64,000 bases of DNA. Source: Clytia hemisphaerica (taxonomy: Eukaryota; Cnidaria; Hydrozoa; Leptothecata; Clytiidae). The DNA is taken from the NCBI GenBank assembly GCA_902728285.1, contig CACVBU010000385.1, forward strand, positions 779,038 to 843,037, given 5' to 3'. The notes beneath the pieces were generated by a model. That model was not told the origin of the DNA and searched no databases. It saw only the letters and a list, made by a program, of their open reading frames with translations. Shown here in pieces: positions 46,801 to 57,061 of this stretch. A program made the position numbers and the translations under genes. Within the stretch, counting starts at the first letter, position 1. The number at the start of each line of letters is the position of its first letter.

Positions 46801-48948
46801 TTAGTAAAGGGTCCGTCCAATACTGGAAAGGAATAGTAAAAACATATATGAAATGAGAGATACAATCCTGGACAGAACTGTTTTTCCACCCCCTCCCCCA
46901 ATACCAATGTTGATGGTGAGTCTTGTGAACGTGCAAAAATTCAACTTCAACATTGATTTTTGGGGGATAGGGAGGGGGGTGGAAAAGGGTCCTCAGACCA
47001 ACAGTTTTGACTACGATCAATTCTGGACAGCGAACTGTTTGTCCAGTTTTGACCACGATTGCAGGTTAATCTCATGTCGTCGATTTGGAAAACGTTTTCA
47101 GAACCTTGCGACTCGGACGTCAAATGCCGGAAGTCGTTGGAATGCTTATTATATTGACGTTCGCTTTTCTGAGTGCATGCAAATAAATTTTGATATTATG
47201 GAAACAAAATTCATTCTGAATTACAAGTGAAAGGGTATTTATGACAAGATAATTTGGCTAAAACATCTGAAGAGAAAAAAACAAGAACCACTACATATAA
47301 ACTTACTTGTCTGACCCAGAAATTAAAGGTAACAACTTGCAATTTTTCATCCTAAGTGGTTAAAGAAAACGAAAGTGCAAGTGCTAATTAAAAAGCTTTG
47401 TACATAGTGTGGTCGTGTATGTGCATATGCGGACTTACATGTCGAATCCAAACATTTGTAGTAATCACTTGTTCCCTTTCGTTCTAAGGCAAAAATATAA
47501 GGACACGAGACTTAAAAAGGTTATACAAGTGACGCTCTCTAATTCGACGTTCTACTATTCGATACGCTCCATTATTCGATAATTTCAAAAATGTTCGTCA
47601 CCAATAAACTCTCCATTCGACAGTGCCGTAGGAAGCATTTTTATATTGGGGGGGGGGCTGAAGTTTAGTGACACTGCGAGGGCCAACCATGGTTTGGTCC
47701 GAGGGGGGAATTTTGAAAATTTGAGCTCTAGATTGCTTGAAAATGCACTCCTTGCCCCCCCCCCCCAGTTGCTACGGCACTGTTCGATACGCTACATTAT
47801 TCGATTACTCTGAAAGTCGTAGTCAATGATAAACTCTCAGAAACAAAGTTTTACTAGTTGATACGCTCCCTTATTCGTTGAGAAATCGAATTCCCCTTTG
47901 AAAATCGAATATCAGTAGAGTGTCAAATGTATGCACATCCAAACAAATGTTCTAAATTACTCAGATTTACCAAATAATTTTCTCCCTACTTATGAGTCAA
48001 AATTTACTTAACAAAAAATATAAAAACACGTAAAAAGAGCCCTCGAAGTTTTGCAATACAAGTGGATTAGGGGTTGAAGTATTACTAAACTCGGAATGAT
48101 TTTTAGGAAAATTCAAATATTGAAATAGTACCCTGAACTTACAATTTCCAAGATCTGTTTGAGGGCGATGTCATACTTCAGACTGACACTATCAGTTGGT
48201 CGAACCACTGGTCTTGCGTTCGGATTGTAATCTTGGAAAATGAATTTCAATAATCGTCCTTCACTGGATGTAGCCGGTGGCGTTGGTTGAGCTGAAAAAG
48301 AAAAAAAGCTCTATAGTTTAGACCGACGAATTCCATGGGCATCTTTTCCCGTTAATATTAAAGTCTATTTCCAAAATAATCAGCAGTCCATAAAGTTTGA
48401 TATGGTACTCTAAAAGGATAAAAGATAAATTTTTCTGATACGGCACCCTATTCATAAACAAAATCACGCAACTTTGTTGTTATTCCCAGTCCTTTTAGAC
48501 CTTTTAGAGCCCGGTCCTAACGATTTTGAGATAGCATATTCGTCATATTGTTATATTTCCACCCGTCTCTTTGGGACAAGCTGGAGTTTTTATAAGCTCT
48601 TATTTGATTTGGTTGGTCGTTAAGATGTAATAAAAGAATCTTATTACTTTTTCGAAAGAACGCGTCATCTCTATCACTTTAAATGACCAATTAGTGAAGT
48701 ATCTTGTAAAAACTCCAGCTCATCCCGTCTCTTTAGAGCTTCAGCGTGGCGTGCATAGAAAACATTCACAATCTGATCTCAGGTTAAAGGGAATGGACTT
48801 CAGTTCAGGTAAAGCCTTAACATAAGTCTACGATATAATCTTTTATCTTAATATCACTAAAGGGAGAAATGGAATTTTTGATACCTGCACATAGCATCAA
48901 ACAGATCATCAAAATTAAACATAGCAAAATAGTTTGTTTCGTCATCAT
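40872..48948 (-). CDS. Nicotinic acetylcholine receptor, alpha-type subunit (502 aa)
   Basis: Exons on the minus strand: 48,885-48,948; 48,143-48,291; 47,439-47,483 or 47,307-47,351; 46,713-46,822; 46,328-46,426; 45,356-45,519; 43,835-44,117; 40,872-41,466. With one exon 3 the frame closes at 502 aa. A signal peptide covers about residues 1-21. Ligand domain: loop D Trp83; WKPDITLYN (loop A); Cys-loop Cys159-Cys173 with 13 residues between, containing FPFDEQ; FGSWAYDG (loop B); loop C Tyr221-Gly-Cys-Cys-x3-Tyr228, the vicinal Cys pair that defines alpha subunits. M1 is about 243-264. M2 follows Gly270-Glu271, and Glu at position -1' predicts a cation pore. M3 is about 306-325. A cytoplasmic loop of about 145 residues and M4 (about 477-495) complete it. 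Predicted role: pentameric acetylcholine-gated cation channel at the plasma membrane. Introns 1, 5, 6 and 7 carry MITEs. Confidence 0.95.
41500..41708. mobile_element. MITE with ACCTTATCGGCCAAAAC ends in receptor intron 7
   Basis: ACCTTATCGGCCAAAAC at the left and GTTTTGGCCGATAAGGT at the right are perfect inverses. The interior repeats TAGTCGGCCCTTAGTGRCTAA and TAGGGCCGACTAA. It ends 33 bases from the acceptor of the last exon, so it may overlap the branch point region. Confidence 0.9.
41813..41907 (+). mobile_element. CAGCTGG/AACGTT element in receptor intron 7
   Basis: It begins AGCTGGGACACAACG and ends ACGTTGTGTGCCAGCTGGG, with several AACGTT words between. Confidence 0.8.
42560..42910. 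repeat. Region of CAATATATTG-like words in receptor intron 7
   Basis: CAATATATTG, GATATATTGCTG, GCAATATTTTG, CAATATTCC, CATATTGTTGAATATTG and CAATATATTG occur within 350 bases on both strands. It may be a decayed foldback element; ends not identified. Confidence 0.4.
43323..43732 (+). mobile_element. 410-bp element with TAGACTGG...CTAGACTA ends and 9-bp TSD, copy 1
   Basis: TCACTTTTC is present on both sides (43,314-43,322 and 43,733-43,741). Inside are AGTCGTTTATAATGC, GGTGTTCCGGCC, CTACGCAGAAACTTGCGTAGC and GTCGTCTAGCTTGC. A second, inverted copy lies at 50,422-51,060. A 9-bp duplication is typical of Mutator-like elements (family knowledge; assignment is inference). In receptor intron 7. 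Confidence 0.9.
44581..45301. mobile_element. 721-bp inverted-repeat element in receptor intron 6
   Basis: CAGGGATATGTTATAGCGGA at the left has its inverse at the right end (45,275-45,301). GAATCAA flanks both sides (44,574-44,580 and 45,302-45,308). CA-starting ends with a 7-8 bp duplication suggest hAT. No transposase frame is evident inside. Confidence 0.88.
45588..45820 (+). mobile_element. ACACGTTTTTTTATAAGAAC-family MITE in receptor intron 5
   Basis: GCACGTTTTTTTTATGAGAA to TTCTTATAAAAAAAACGTAT, with the signature GGCTTCGATGGCCAAAAT and AAGAACATCGGAAGGCTTC. It is the best uninterrupted copy in the window. Confidence 0.85.
46870..47055. repeat. C/G-tract inverted repeat in receptor intron 3
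   Basis: TTTTCCACCCCCTCCCCCAA and the inverse-like TTGGGGGATAGGGAGGGG face each other at 46,880 and 46,960. CTGGACAG-type words recur near the edges. Probably a small foldback element. Confidence 0.5.
47307..47351 (-). CDS. Alternative exon 3b of the nicotinic receptor (loop D)
   Basis: A 45-bp exon in phase 0 at both ends, with TTAG acceptor and GTAAGT donor. It encodes 15 residues, DEKLQVVTFNFWVRQ, aligning without gaps with exon 3a 87 bases upstream. It keeps the loop D Trp but changes flanking residues (Thr to Phe, Ile to Val, His to Gln). Including both exons would insert 15 extra residues, so mutually exclusive use is likely. Confidence 0.85.
47439..47483 (-). CDS. Alternative exon 3a of the nicotinic receptor (loop D)
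   Basis: A 45-bp phase-0 exon with TTAG acceptor and GTAAGT donor, encoding NEREQVITTNVWIRH. It is closer than exon 3b to the usual receptor sequence around the loop D Trp. It lies between exon 2 (ends 48,143) and exon 4 (starts 46,822). Confidence 0.87.
47530..47935 (+). mobile_element. ATTCGATACGCTCC inverted-repeat element interrupted by a CAGTGCCGTAG MITE
   Basis: The outer part has GTGACGCTCTCTAATTCGA at the left and TCAGTAGAGTGTCAA at the right, with three TTCGATACGCTMC phrases. At 47,620-47,783 an element with CAGTGCCGTAGGAAGC / GTTGCTACGGCACTG ends is inserted; TTCGA directly abuts both ends, a 5-bp duplication. Lies in receptor intron 2. Confidence 0.8.
48573..48726 (-). mobile_element. 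154-bp MITE with 8-bp TSD (GGGAYRAGCTGGAG family), copy 2
   Basis: Ends GGGACAAGCTGGAGTTTTTA and the inverse of GGGATGAGCTGGAG. GTCTCTTT is present at both 48,565-48,572 and 48,727-48,734. It has the same length and interior as 5,786-5,939, inverted. In receptor intron 1. Confidence 0.93.
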
Positions 48949-50260
48949 TACCAGCAAATCTTCCAAAATTAGATTTTCAAATTTTCTAGAAAAAAAAGAA
49001 ATTCAAAATAGTTAGCTAAATTTTAAATATAAACACCTTTGAATTTGATATAAACTTTTTATTCCCTCTTCATTCTAAATCAATTTCTAATTTCATTCTA
49101 AAGTGAAGCATCAGATTTTTCAGTTTTATTTTTCAATTGAAAAGTAGATATCCACGAAATAATATAACATCCCAGGAAATGTAACATGTATTTTATCAAT
49201 GATTCAAAATAATTGTATTACTAAAAATAACAGGACCCTTACCAGGCATATCCGACATTTTACATATAAACAAATCGAGGGTGATTCTTTAAAAATAAAA
49301 AATGGTTTCGTGTAGTGTAAAAAGGAAACTTTTGATTTAGAAAAAATACATGAATTTTTTGAGTTTTTTTTGAAAAAGAAGGTGGTGTGCCAAAATATAT
49401 GATAATAGCCAAAGAATACAAAAATAAAAAAATTTAAACCTTATTTTGGCGAGAGATGATTTGAGCAAATTTTCAAAAAATTCTACAAATTTTAATTCTC
49501 ACCAGAACTTAAATGCCTATAAGTTCTCGTCAAAATTTAATATTTTTTCTCAAAAATATTCCAAAATAAATCACTAATTTAGGTATTCTTAGATAAAATG
49601 GAAATTGGCTACTGTCTCCTATATTATTCGCCAAAAATGAAGATGTTGAAATAATTTTTTCATCCTATAACCGAAGTAAAATATTCACCCTAGACAAATT
49701 ACTTTTTTTCACATGCTCAAAATTTTTCCTCATAATGACGAAAATTTAAGCTCTTATAATATTATACTGGATGAGAATAATCTATTCGCCAGTTTAAAGC
49801 TAGCCTGTACCAAACTCTTTTTGAATTGAAAAGAAAACGTGGTAAGTTTTTTTTCAAAATATAAAAAACGCCCGTGAGCGGTGTGGTACAGCCTAGTTTA
49901 GAGCCGGATCTTCAATTTTGGATTCAAACTTTCCGTTGTTGATTAATGAATTTCGCCCGCATTTATTGAAAGTAAAGCCTGTTAACTTTAAAATCAATTC
50001 AGAAATTTTCCCAAAAGTTAGAAAGGATTAGTTAAATTCTTATATTATTTTAAAAAGCACAGGAAAAATATGAAATTTGATATTGGCAGACAAAAGCAAT
50101 CAAATTTGAGGATAAATCATAAGCTTTTTCAATATTTACTGGCCTTACGACTGCATGGAAGTGAGATGTACAAAATAAAAAAATTCACTTTACTGGGGCA
50201 GCAATTATCACAGTAATGAGAAAAAACATACAAAACGAAGCCATGAATTCAGTACAAGTT
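48949..50260. other. Upstream of the receptor gene, AT-rich, no promoter identified
   Basis: No TATA box or exon is convincing. The sequence is about three quarters A+T with many A/T runs. A promoter or non-coding first exon for the receptor is expected here or further up but I cannot place it. Confidence 0.45.
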
Positions 50261-50263
50261 TTT

Positions 50264-51120
50264 CTTACAAGAACATTCAGAATTTTTGAAGCCTTCGGAT
50301 GTTCTTAATTTTTTGAGTTTTAAGCCTAAAAATGTTCTAAACATGTTCTTATTTTCGCCATTTTGTGAGTATTTTTGTCCATTTTGCTTAGAAATTAGGT
50401 GTTTTAGAGTCCGCGAAGCCTTAGTCTAGCAAGCTAGACGACTAATTAAGACATATTAGAAATAAAGCAAAAAGTAAATTTTAGTCGTCTAGAAACCTTT
50501 GTGCACTAACTCCAAACAAAAAAAAAGTGTCAATATCGCAATTAAATTTTTTTCCCGCTCGAAAAAAATTCTTGAAAATAAAATGTGTGTGGATTTGTGT
50601 GTTAAAAGTTTTTCATTTGAGTTGATTTTATTTTGAGAGTTTGTTGTTGCTTGATAAATTGTTTTCTCGCTACGCAAGTTTCTGCGTAGCTAGGCCCGGT
50701 ATCTATAAGGCTGGAACACCGGATTCTTCCAGTCGTTTATACAAACTGAATCCCGTATCATTATTATTATTAGTATTAATCCTTATTAGAACTTACTGAA
50801 TAAGAGATCAGAAATTATTGCCAAATGTAGACACAGAAGAAAATTTCAGCTTGATATCTTTGAACCACCTGATGACGTTCAAATGTGACGTCATAAATAT
50901 TTTTTGAAGACAACATATTGTATTTTATTTTCTAACGTTATCTCATTTCACTGAAGATTGGTGCCTGTGCACCATGAAACTCTGAGTTTGAAACAAAGAT
51001 ATTGTGTCAACTCTTTATTATATTATTAGTATTACATGCATTATAAACGACTCCAGTCTAGCGAAGCCTTAAAATGCTCTTAACTTATTCTTAACATTTT
51101 TGCCATCGAAGTCTTATGTT
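50264..51120 (-). mobile_element. ACACGTTTTTTTATAAGAAC-family MITE split by a 9-bp-TSD element
   Basis: The family copy runs 50,264-50,421 and resumes at 51,061-51,120 (GCGAAGCCTTAAAATGCTCT ... CATCGAAG). Between them, at 50,422-51,060, is the second copy of the TAGACTGG element, inverted relative to 43,323-43,732, with extra internal sequence from about 50,785. GCGAAGCCT flanks both sides of the insertion. Confidence 0.9.
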
Positions 51121-51390
51121 ACAGACCTCCTGTGACCCCAGTCCCACTGGAAAATTTGGCAAAAATTGCGTCCCCGTGGGAAAATACCCTGAAATTTCAG
51201 CCCTAATGGGAAATTTACTTTGATTTCATCCCCATTCGAAATTCAATGTTTAAAACTGGCACTACAAAACCATCCCAGCTGGAATTTTTAACCTTAGAAC
51301 AATATAATTTCTATCCCCATTAGAACTTCAATAGAAATTTTCATCCCCACCGAGAAAAAAAGTTCCACCGGGGCTGTGAGACAGGCGTGT
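51121..51390 (-). mobile_element. MITE, ACACCCCTGTCTCACAG family
   Basis: It reads ACAGACCTCCTGTGACCCC to GGGGCTGTGAGACAGGCGTGT, the family in reverse, with inner CACTGGAAAATTTGGC and CCATCCCAGC phrases. Confidence 0.8.
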
Positions 51391-51666
51391 ATAATAATAG
51401 TGAAATGATCACGTTTGAAAAGATCTGGTTATTAAAGCACCACCACGCAACATCCCAACTCGATGATTCAGAATTTCAAAAAAATTTTTTACATACTTCG
51501 TAAAACAATAAAAGCAAATATTCAAATGATTTCCCATATGATAAATAATCGACAACAAACAAAAAACCGAAAATTAAATTCTCAAAAACATATGGCTATA
51601 AACCTTACTACACCCAGAGTGCTAAATGGATTCAAATTTCTTCAAAATGATCTCTAGTATTGAACT

Positions 51667-51762
51667 CAGCTGACACACAACGTTGTTTCAACGTTTAACT
51701 AACGTTATATGGACGTTGTGAACGTTAGATAAACGTCAAAAAAACGTTGTGTGCCAGCTGGG
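51667..51762 (+). mobile_element. CAGCTGG/AACGTT element, full copy
   Basis: CAGCTGACACACAACGTTG to ACGTTGTGTGCCAGCTGGG, with five AACGTT words between; one of the best preserved copies. Confidence 0.88.
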
Positions 51763-53020
51763 AAGTTCTTAGGCCTGTGAAATTTAGGCCTTTTCGGTAA
51801 GATAATAAACTTAGACTTGAAATGTAAATTTTGTAAAGACTTACGTTTTAATTAAAACTATTGAAAACACATAAGAAAATTTTCAATAAAATTTTTATAC
51901 TATTACTAAAATTTCGACTCCTTCAAAAAATCGTATGGCGCCTTAGGATAACTTCTTATTACGTGATATCGTAAACCTTAAATAATTTTCCTAAAATAAA
52001 AGTTAATTTAGAAAAAAAGAATGTGGTTTTTGGTTAGGAAATAGTAAAGGTAGAAAAATTTATTAAGAGCCAGCTAATTTTCAAAATTTTGAGATCAAAC
52101 AAACGGGCTTATAAAATCAGAATTAAAAAAAATCATCTAATAACCCCCTTCTACCAAAGTTAATTTTTTTCATAATGCCAAATTTTAGGGCTTTTCAACT
52201 TTAATTAAGGGCAAAAGGATTTTACTAAAAAATAGAGTGAACCTCAAGAACCAAATAAAACTAGATACGTATAGCTGATTTTTTTTTTCGATTTTCGAAA
52301 AATGTCCTACCCTTAGAGAGAATTTTTATTTTTTTTCTCGAAATAAAAAAAATTTCCTAAAAATCGTGAATTTTCTGACCCTTAGAGAGACTAATTTAAA
52401 ATGTTCGGATTTTTGCTTTACCCTTAGAGAGACTTTGAAAGTTGACAAAACCGACCCTTACCGTCCGCACATACCCCAGCACCCATTTTTGCCTGAGTAC
52501 CTCCCCCCCCGTGTAAACCAAAAAATATGAAGCAGCACCCACTCAACTCACTCAACTTATCAAAAAATTTCTATCCTAACTTCAGAAGTTTGTTATGACA
52601 TGTTAGAAATAATTTTTGATTATTTTTAAACAAAATTCAATATCAATAGTATTAAACCAATAATATAATACTGGAATATTATATAAAAAATAACATGAAA
52701 TATTTAATAATATTTTGTATAGATTCAAAGTATACTCAAATTCATAGTTTCATAGTCTATTCTATTGCCCATTTATTGTCGGCCTTACTAATGTTAGTTC
52801 AAAAGAAAATTTAAGGTTGACCTTTTTGTTACTAAGTTAATTGAAAATGACTGAAAATTGGGTCATAATTTAAATTTTTGTTCGTTCCAATTTTTAATCC
52901 ATCAAGTTTTATCTATTGAATGCTTTTTAACAAGGATTTTAAAAATTTCATTGTTTATGATGACAAAGGAAACGGTTCGTACTTAAAAGCCATTGACGGT
53001 TCAGATAAAACTGGACGAAA
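51763..53020. other. AT-rich gene desert
   Basis: No gene. At 52,280-52,510 there are repeated CCCTTAGAGAGA phrases and a CCCCCCCC tract that resemble the interior of the G-tract elements at 38,335 and 44,420, suggesting a decayed copy. Confidence 0.45.
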
Positions 53021-53024
53021 TACA

Positions 53025-53690
53025 CGTTTTTTTATAAGAACATCCAAAATCTTTGATCAATCAAAAACTTCGGATATTCTTAATTTTTTATTTTGAGTAT
53101 TAATCTTAAAAAGACATTGCTTTGACGTCAAAAGAGGGCAATGCATTGACTTTAAACAGCAAACTTTATGATCAATGTGATTTACAATAAGAATAAGCAA
53201 GGCAAAAAGTGGGCCGTCTAAACTAGAGCTTAGCAGCCTAGCCCTAAAACTGAGCATGAACCGGGAAAGCAACCAAAATTACCTAAAAATGAGCTCTTTT
53301 CGACATTATAGTATGTGCATACCAATGTTGAATTTGCTAAGCTCTAGTTTAGACGCTCAACTTTCTGCCCAGCCTATTCTAATTGTTAGAGTAAGTAGGC
53401 ACAAAGTTGGAAGTTAAAACCTTTGCTTGGAAAAGATTGAAAGAAGACATCAAAAGACGTCAAAAGACGTCAAAAGATGGCAATGCATTGACTTTAGACA
53501 GCCAACTTTCTGCCAACTTTAATCCACAATTAGAATAGGCAGTGCGAATAGTGGGCCGTCTTAACTAGAGCTAAGTTTTTTTGGCTCAAAATCCATATGC
53601 AATTTATAGGTGAAATCCGTTAAATTCCTTAGCACCTCTAAGCCCTATACCAAAAAATGGTGTTGCTTATAAAAAATGTGTATTTCCAAC
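53025..53690. mobile_element. ACACGTTTTTTTATAAGAAC-family copy with a foldback insertion
   Basis: TACACGTTTTTTTATAAGAA starts it and CTTATAAAAAATGTGTA ends it at about 53,685. Between about 53,108 and 53,650 GGGCCGTCTAAACTAGAGCT, its inverse AGCTCTAGTTTAGACG and GGCAATGCATTGACTTTA recur in direct and inverted order. Confidence 0.6.
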
Positions 53691-53919
53691 TTTTTTAAAA
53701 TATTTCTTAAAATATTTCAGTATTTCAGGCCTTAAAATATGCCTTTTCTTACAAAATTTTTGTACCAGAATTTCTTGAAAACACATCAAATTTTAAACTT
53801 TCGCTAAATTTCTTCTTTTATGTAAGGTATCTTCTTTCAGAGATTTTACTAAGCGGCGGTACGCAATGATAATTAAAAATGTAATGCAAAATCTATCTCG
53901 ACATCTCCTTCTAACATGA

Positions 53920-55623
53920 TTAGAAGAAACATATATCATTATTACTGTGAGAATAATCAACATATGAAGTTGTTTTAAAACACCAGCATTCAGGTGGCCG
54001 AGTAATTAATCCAATATAAGGTCCTTGTTGTATAATTCCCAAACACAAAGTATAACACGTTTCTATTCTCCAAGTATAGTACATAAAAGTCTGAGGTTCA
54101 TTGCGGAGGAGTACTGTCCAGTGCCTCCCACCCTTGAGCCATTTTCGACAAGCTAGAAAAGAGAAAAGAAAGTTAAATGTCGTGGTCGTTGTTAGAATAA
54201 GTTAGTTGGAGCATCTTATAGCATCTTATAACCCGGTTAAGGCGGTCCAAATAGGAAAAGAAAAATTCTGATACAACATCACCCTTGCATAGGTTGGTTT
54301 CTTGCTTGTGTTCTTTTTTGCCTCATGGGGTGTTTGACCTTTTGACTGTCATTCTTATTATAGTGCATTAGAATAAAAAGATATCAAAATAGATTTTATT
54401 TAGAAAAAAATTGTCTTAAAAATGGAGACTGCTACAGTTATATTTTTTATCGATCGTGAACCAAAAGGTTACAGTTTCTAAAGTCTAAAGCTCTTGAAAT
54501 ATCATATGTTTATACTTACTAGGCGATATTGCAGCTGTAGTCGTTGTTGTGGTTGGGGTAGTCGTTGTAGTTGTTGTAGTTGTCGTGGTCGTTGTTGTGG
54601 TTGGAGTGGTCGTTGTTGTGGTGGGAGTGGTCGTTGTTGTGGTGGGAGTGGTCGTTGTTGTGGTTGGAGTGGTCGTTGTTGTAGTTGGCGTGGTCGTTGT
54701 GGTGGTGGGAGTGGTCGTTGTTGTAGTTGTTGTTGTGGTTGGGGTAGTCGTTGTTGTGGTTGGCGTGGTCGTTGTTGTAGTTGTTGTTGTGGTTGTGGGT
54801 GTCGTTGTGTGGTCGTGTGTGTTGTTGGTGTGTGGTTTGTTGTGGTTGGCGTGGTGTTGTTGGTTGGCGTGGTGGTTGTTGTGGTTGTTGTGGTGGTGTT
54901 GTGGTGGGAGTGGTCGTTGTTTGTGGTTGGAGTGGTCGTTGTTGTGGTTGTTGTTGTGGTTGGCGTGGTGGTTGTTGTGGTGGGAGTGGTGGTTGTTGTG
55001 GTGGGAGTCGTCGTTGTTGTGGTTGTCGTTGTTGTGGTTGGCGTGGTCGTTGTTGTGGTAGGCGTGGTTGTTGTTGTAGTTGGCGTGGTCGTTGTTGTGG
55101 TTGGCGTGGTCGTTGTTGTGGTAGGCGTGGTTGTTGTTGTAGTTGGCGTGGTCGTTGTGGTGGTGGGAGTGGTCGTTGTTGTGGTTGGAGTCGTCGTTGT
55201 TTTGGTTGTTGTGGTTGGGGTAGTCGTTGTTGTGGTTGGGGTAGTCGTTGTTGTGGTTGGCGTGGTCGTTGTTGTGGTTGTAGTGGTTGGGGTAGTCGTT
55301 GTTGTGGTTGGCGTGGTGGTTGTTGTGGTAGGGGTGGTCGTTGATGTGGTTGGAGTTGTTGTTGTTGTGGTGGGAGTGGTGGTTGTTGTGGTCGGGGTGG
55401 TCGTTGTTGTGGTTGGGGGGGTTGTTGTTGTGGTTGTAGTAGTCGTTGTCGTGGTTGGGGTTGGGGTTGGAGTGGTTGCTATTATTGTTGTAATAGTCGT
55501 TGGTGCATTTGGGCTGGTCGTAAATGAAGTTGTGCGTGTATCCAATGTCGTTTCGAGGTCTGCAGTTATAACCGCTTTTGATGGGGTTTTCCATAAGTAA
55601 TAAATTCCTTGAACATAATTGCC
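53920..55623 (-). CDS. Thr/Pro-rich protein with Cys-rich (WSC-like) C-terminus, longer paralog, frame break (partial)
   Basis: Two exons are supported: 54,520-55,623 and 53,920-54,152. The first begins after an AG acceptor with GNYVQGIYY, a linker, then about 300 residues of TTTTTTP repeats. The second encodes about 77 residues with CYTLCLG and RPPECWCFKTTSY, like a WSC carbohydrate-binding module (tentative). The C-terminal exon and 3' flank match the tandem copy at 58,101-59,237. Near 54,806-54,811 a two-base insertion in a GT-rich run shifts the frame; exon 1 is 1,104 nt where 3n+1 is needed. As read, the C-terminal domain would be out of frame. This may be an assembly error in low complexity or real decay. 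The first exon with signal sequence is unknown; 57,6xx is one candidate. Probably extracellular and O-glycosylated. Confidence 0.6.
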
Positions 55624-57060
55624 CTACAATTGACGGATGTTAATTAGATTTTAAAATTCTGAGTGTAGTCTTATTCGCATTGAGGGGGAGGGGGAGTTTT
55701 AAAATCTCTTGAAATAGAAATGTTCTAAACTTTTCACACCTTTGAACATTATGACATTATTTTAGAGGTGTCATAAAAATGATATTTATAGTACAAATTA
55801 ATTTTCAATGTCAAATATATCGTTTAAACCGTGATTTTAAATTGTACTTTCATAGGCACGGAGGGGTAATAAATTGAGATTCATATTTCATTATTTTGGC
55901 ATGACTCTTGGCTAACTAAACAAGAAATATTTTGGATAAAATTGTCCCTTTATATAAACAATAAATATCCAGATAGAATCCTGCAACCTTTTTATATGAA
56001 TTGTAGGGCTAGATTTTGCACAGCTCAAATTACAGAAAGAAGGTTAGAGGCTCTTTTTATCCGAGAACAATGGAAGCTAGGAATTTGTCAAATCGTAGAA
56101 AGTGCCGAACGGCGCCTTCTAATATGGCGTGATTTGCTCAGATGATGCTGGTTAAGAAGGGGTTAGGGCGTGCGGAGCGAAATAAAGTTAAAATATAATT
56201 TAACCTTTACATTAAATCACCAATATATTATAAATTTTACTGGCTCTTATAAAAACAAAAAGCTAAGGGTTAAAATTTCTAGGTAGCTAAATCTTATAAA
56301 TCATTGTACAATTTTTTAAGAATAACAAACAATATAAATAAACATTCCAAAACATTAAAAACAAATTAAGAACATTTTAAGCCTTATGGACTCTAAGAAC
56401 CAGTAAAAACTGAATTTCTTAGGTGAAAAAATGATGAAATAAAAACATCTAACGTTCATAACGTCCATATAACGTTAGATGAACGTTGAAACAATTATAT
56501 TTGCTAATTTTGAACGTATTGAACGTAAAGCTTTTATGGTAATATGCTCGTACAATATGGAAATATTTCACTCGTTCCGGATTTTCCGTATATTTTCGTA
56601 CGGAAAAATCTCGGAACTCGTAAAATATTTCTCATATTCGCAACTGTTCGATAACTATTACATATTACCATAAAAGCTTTACGTGTAATACGTTCAAAAT
56701 TAGCCAATATACCAAATGTATAAAATATATGAACTCCTAACCACTTCAAAAATAAAATAGAGCATAGATCGAAATACTTTTTTGAAAGATATTTAAAATA
56801 CATTTCTAAAGATACTAAAACCATTGCTTTATCTGGGATATAAAGAAAAATTGGAAAAAATATTTCAAAAGTGGTTTTTAAATGTTCGTTTAGATAATCC
56901 AAGATACACGAAATGCAATAGTATGTGTCATGTAAATAAGGGGTTTTGTAGTGAATTAACAAGGGAAAAAAGTAAAAAAAAATTTTCGTCCCCTGAAAGT
57001 TAGATACATATAGAGACACTATCACTTGCAAATCACTTTCAAATTAATATTTACTCTTGG
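55624..57060. other. Spacer with a foldback element
   Basis: At 56,497-56,722 TTGCTAATTTTGAACGTATT and AAAGCTTTTATGGTAATATG face their inverses, a palindrome of about 90-bp arms. Inside, TCGTACAATATGGAAATATT is shared with 37,430-37,550. 56,340-56,460 is an ACACG-family fragment and 56,445-56,495 a CAGCTGG-family fragment. The open frame at 55,942-56,145 is unrecognised. Confidence 0.55.
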
Positions 57061-57061
57061 G

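Noticed and set aside
54494-55600. Val/Gly- and Cys/Gly-rich open frames on the plus strand, and the Asn/His-rich frame on the minus strand
   Set aside because: They are antisense or frame-shifted readings of the Thr-codon repeats; the Thr frame joins a conserved last exon and has a paralog, the others do not.
55942-56145. 67-codon open frame with many charged residues
   Set aside because: No recognisable domain, no paralog in the window, and no splice context that links it to a gene.
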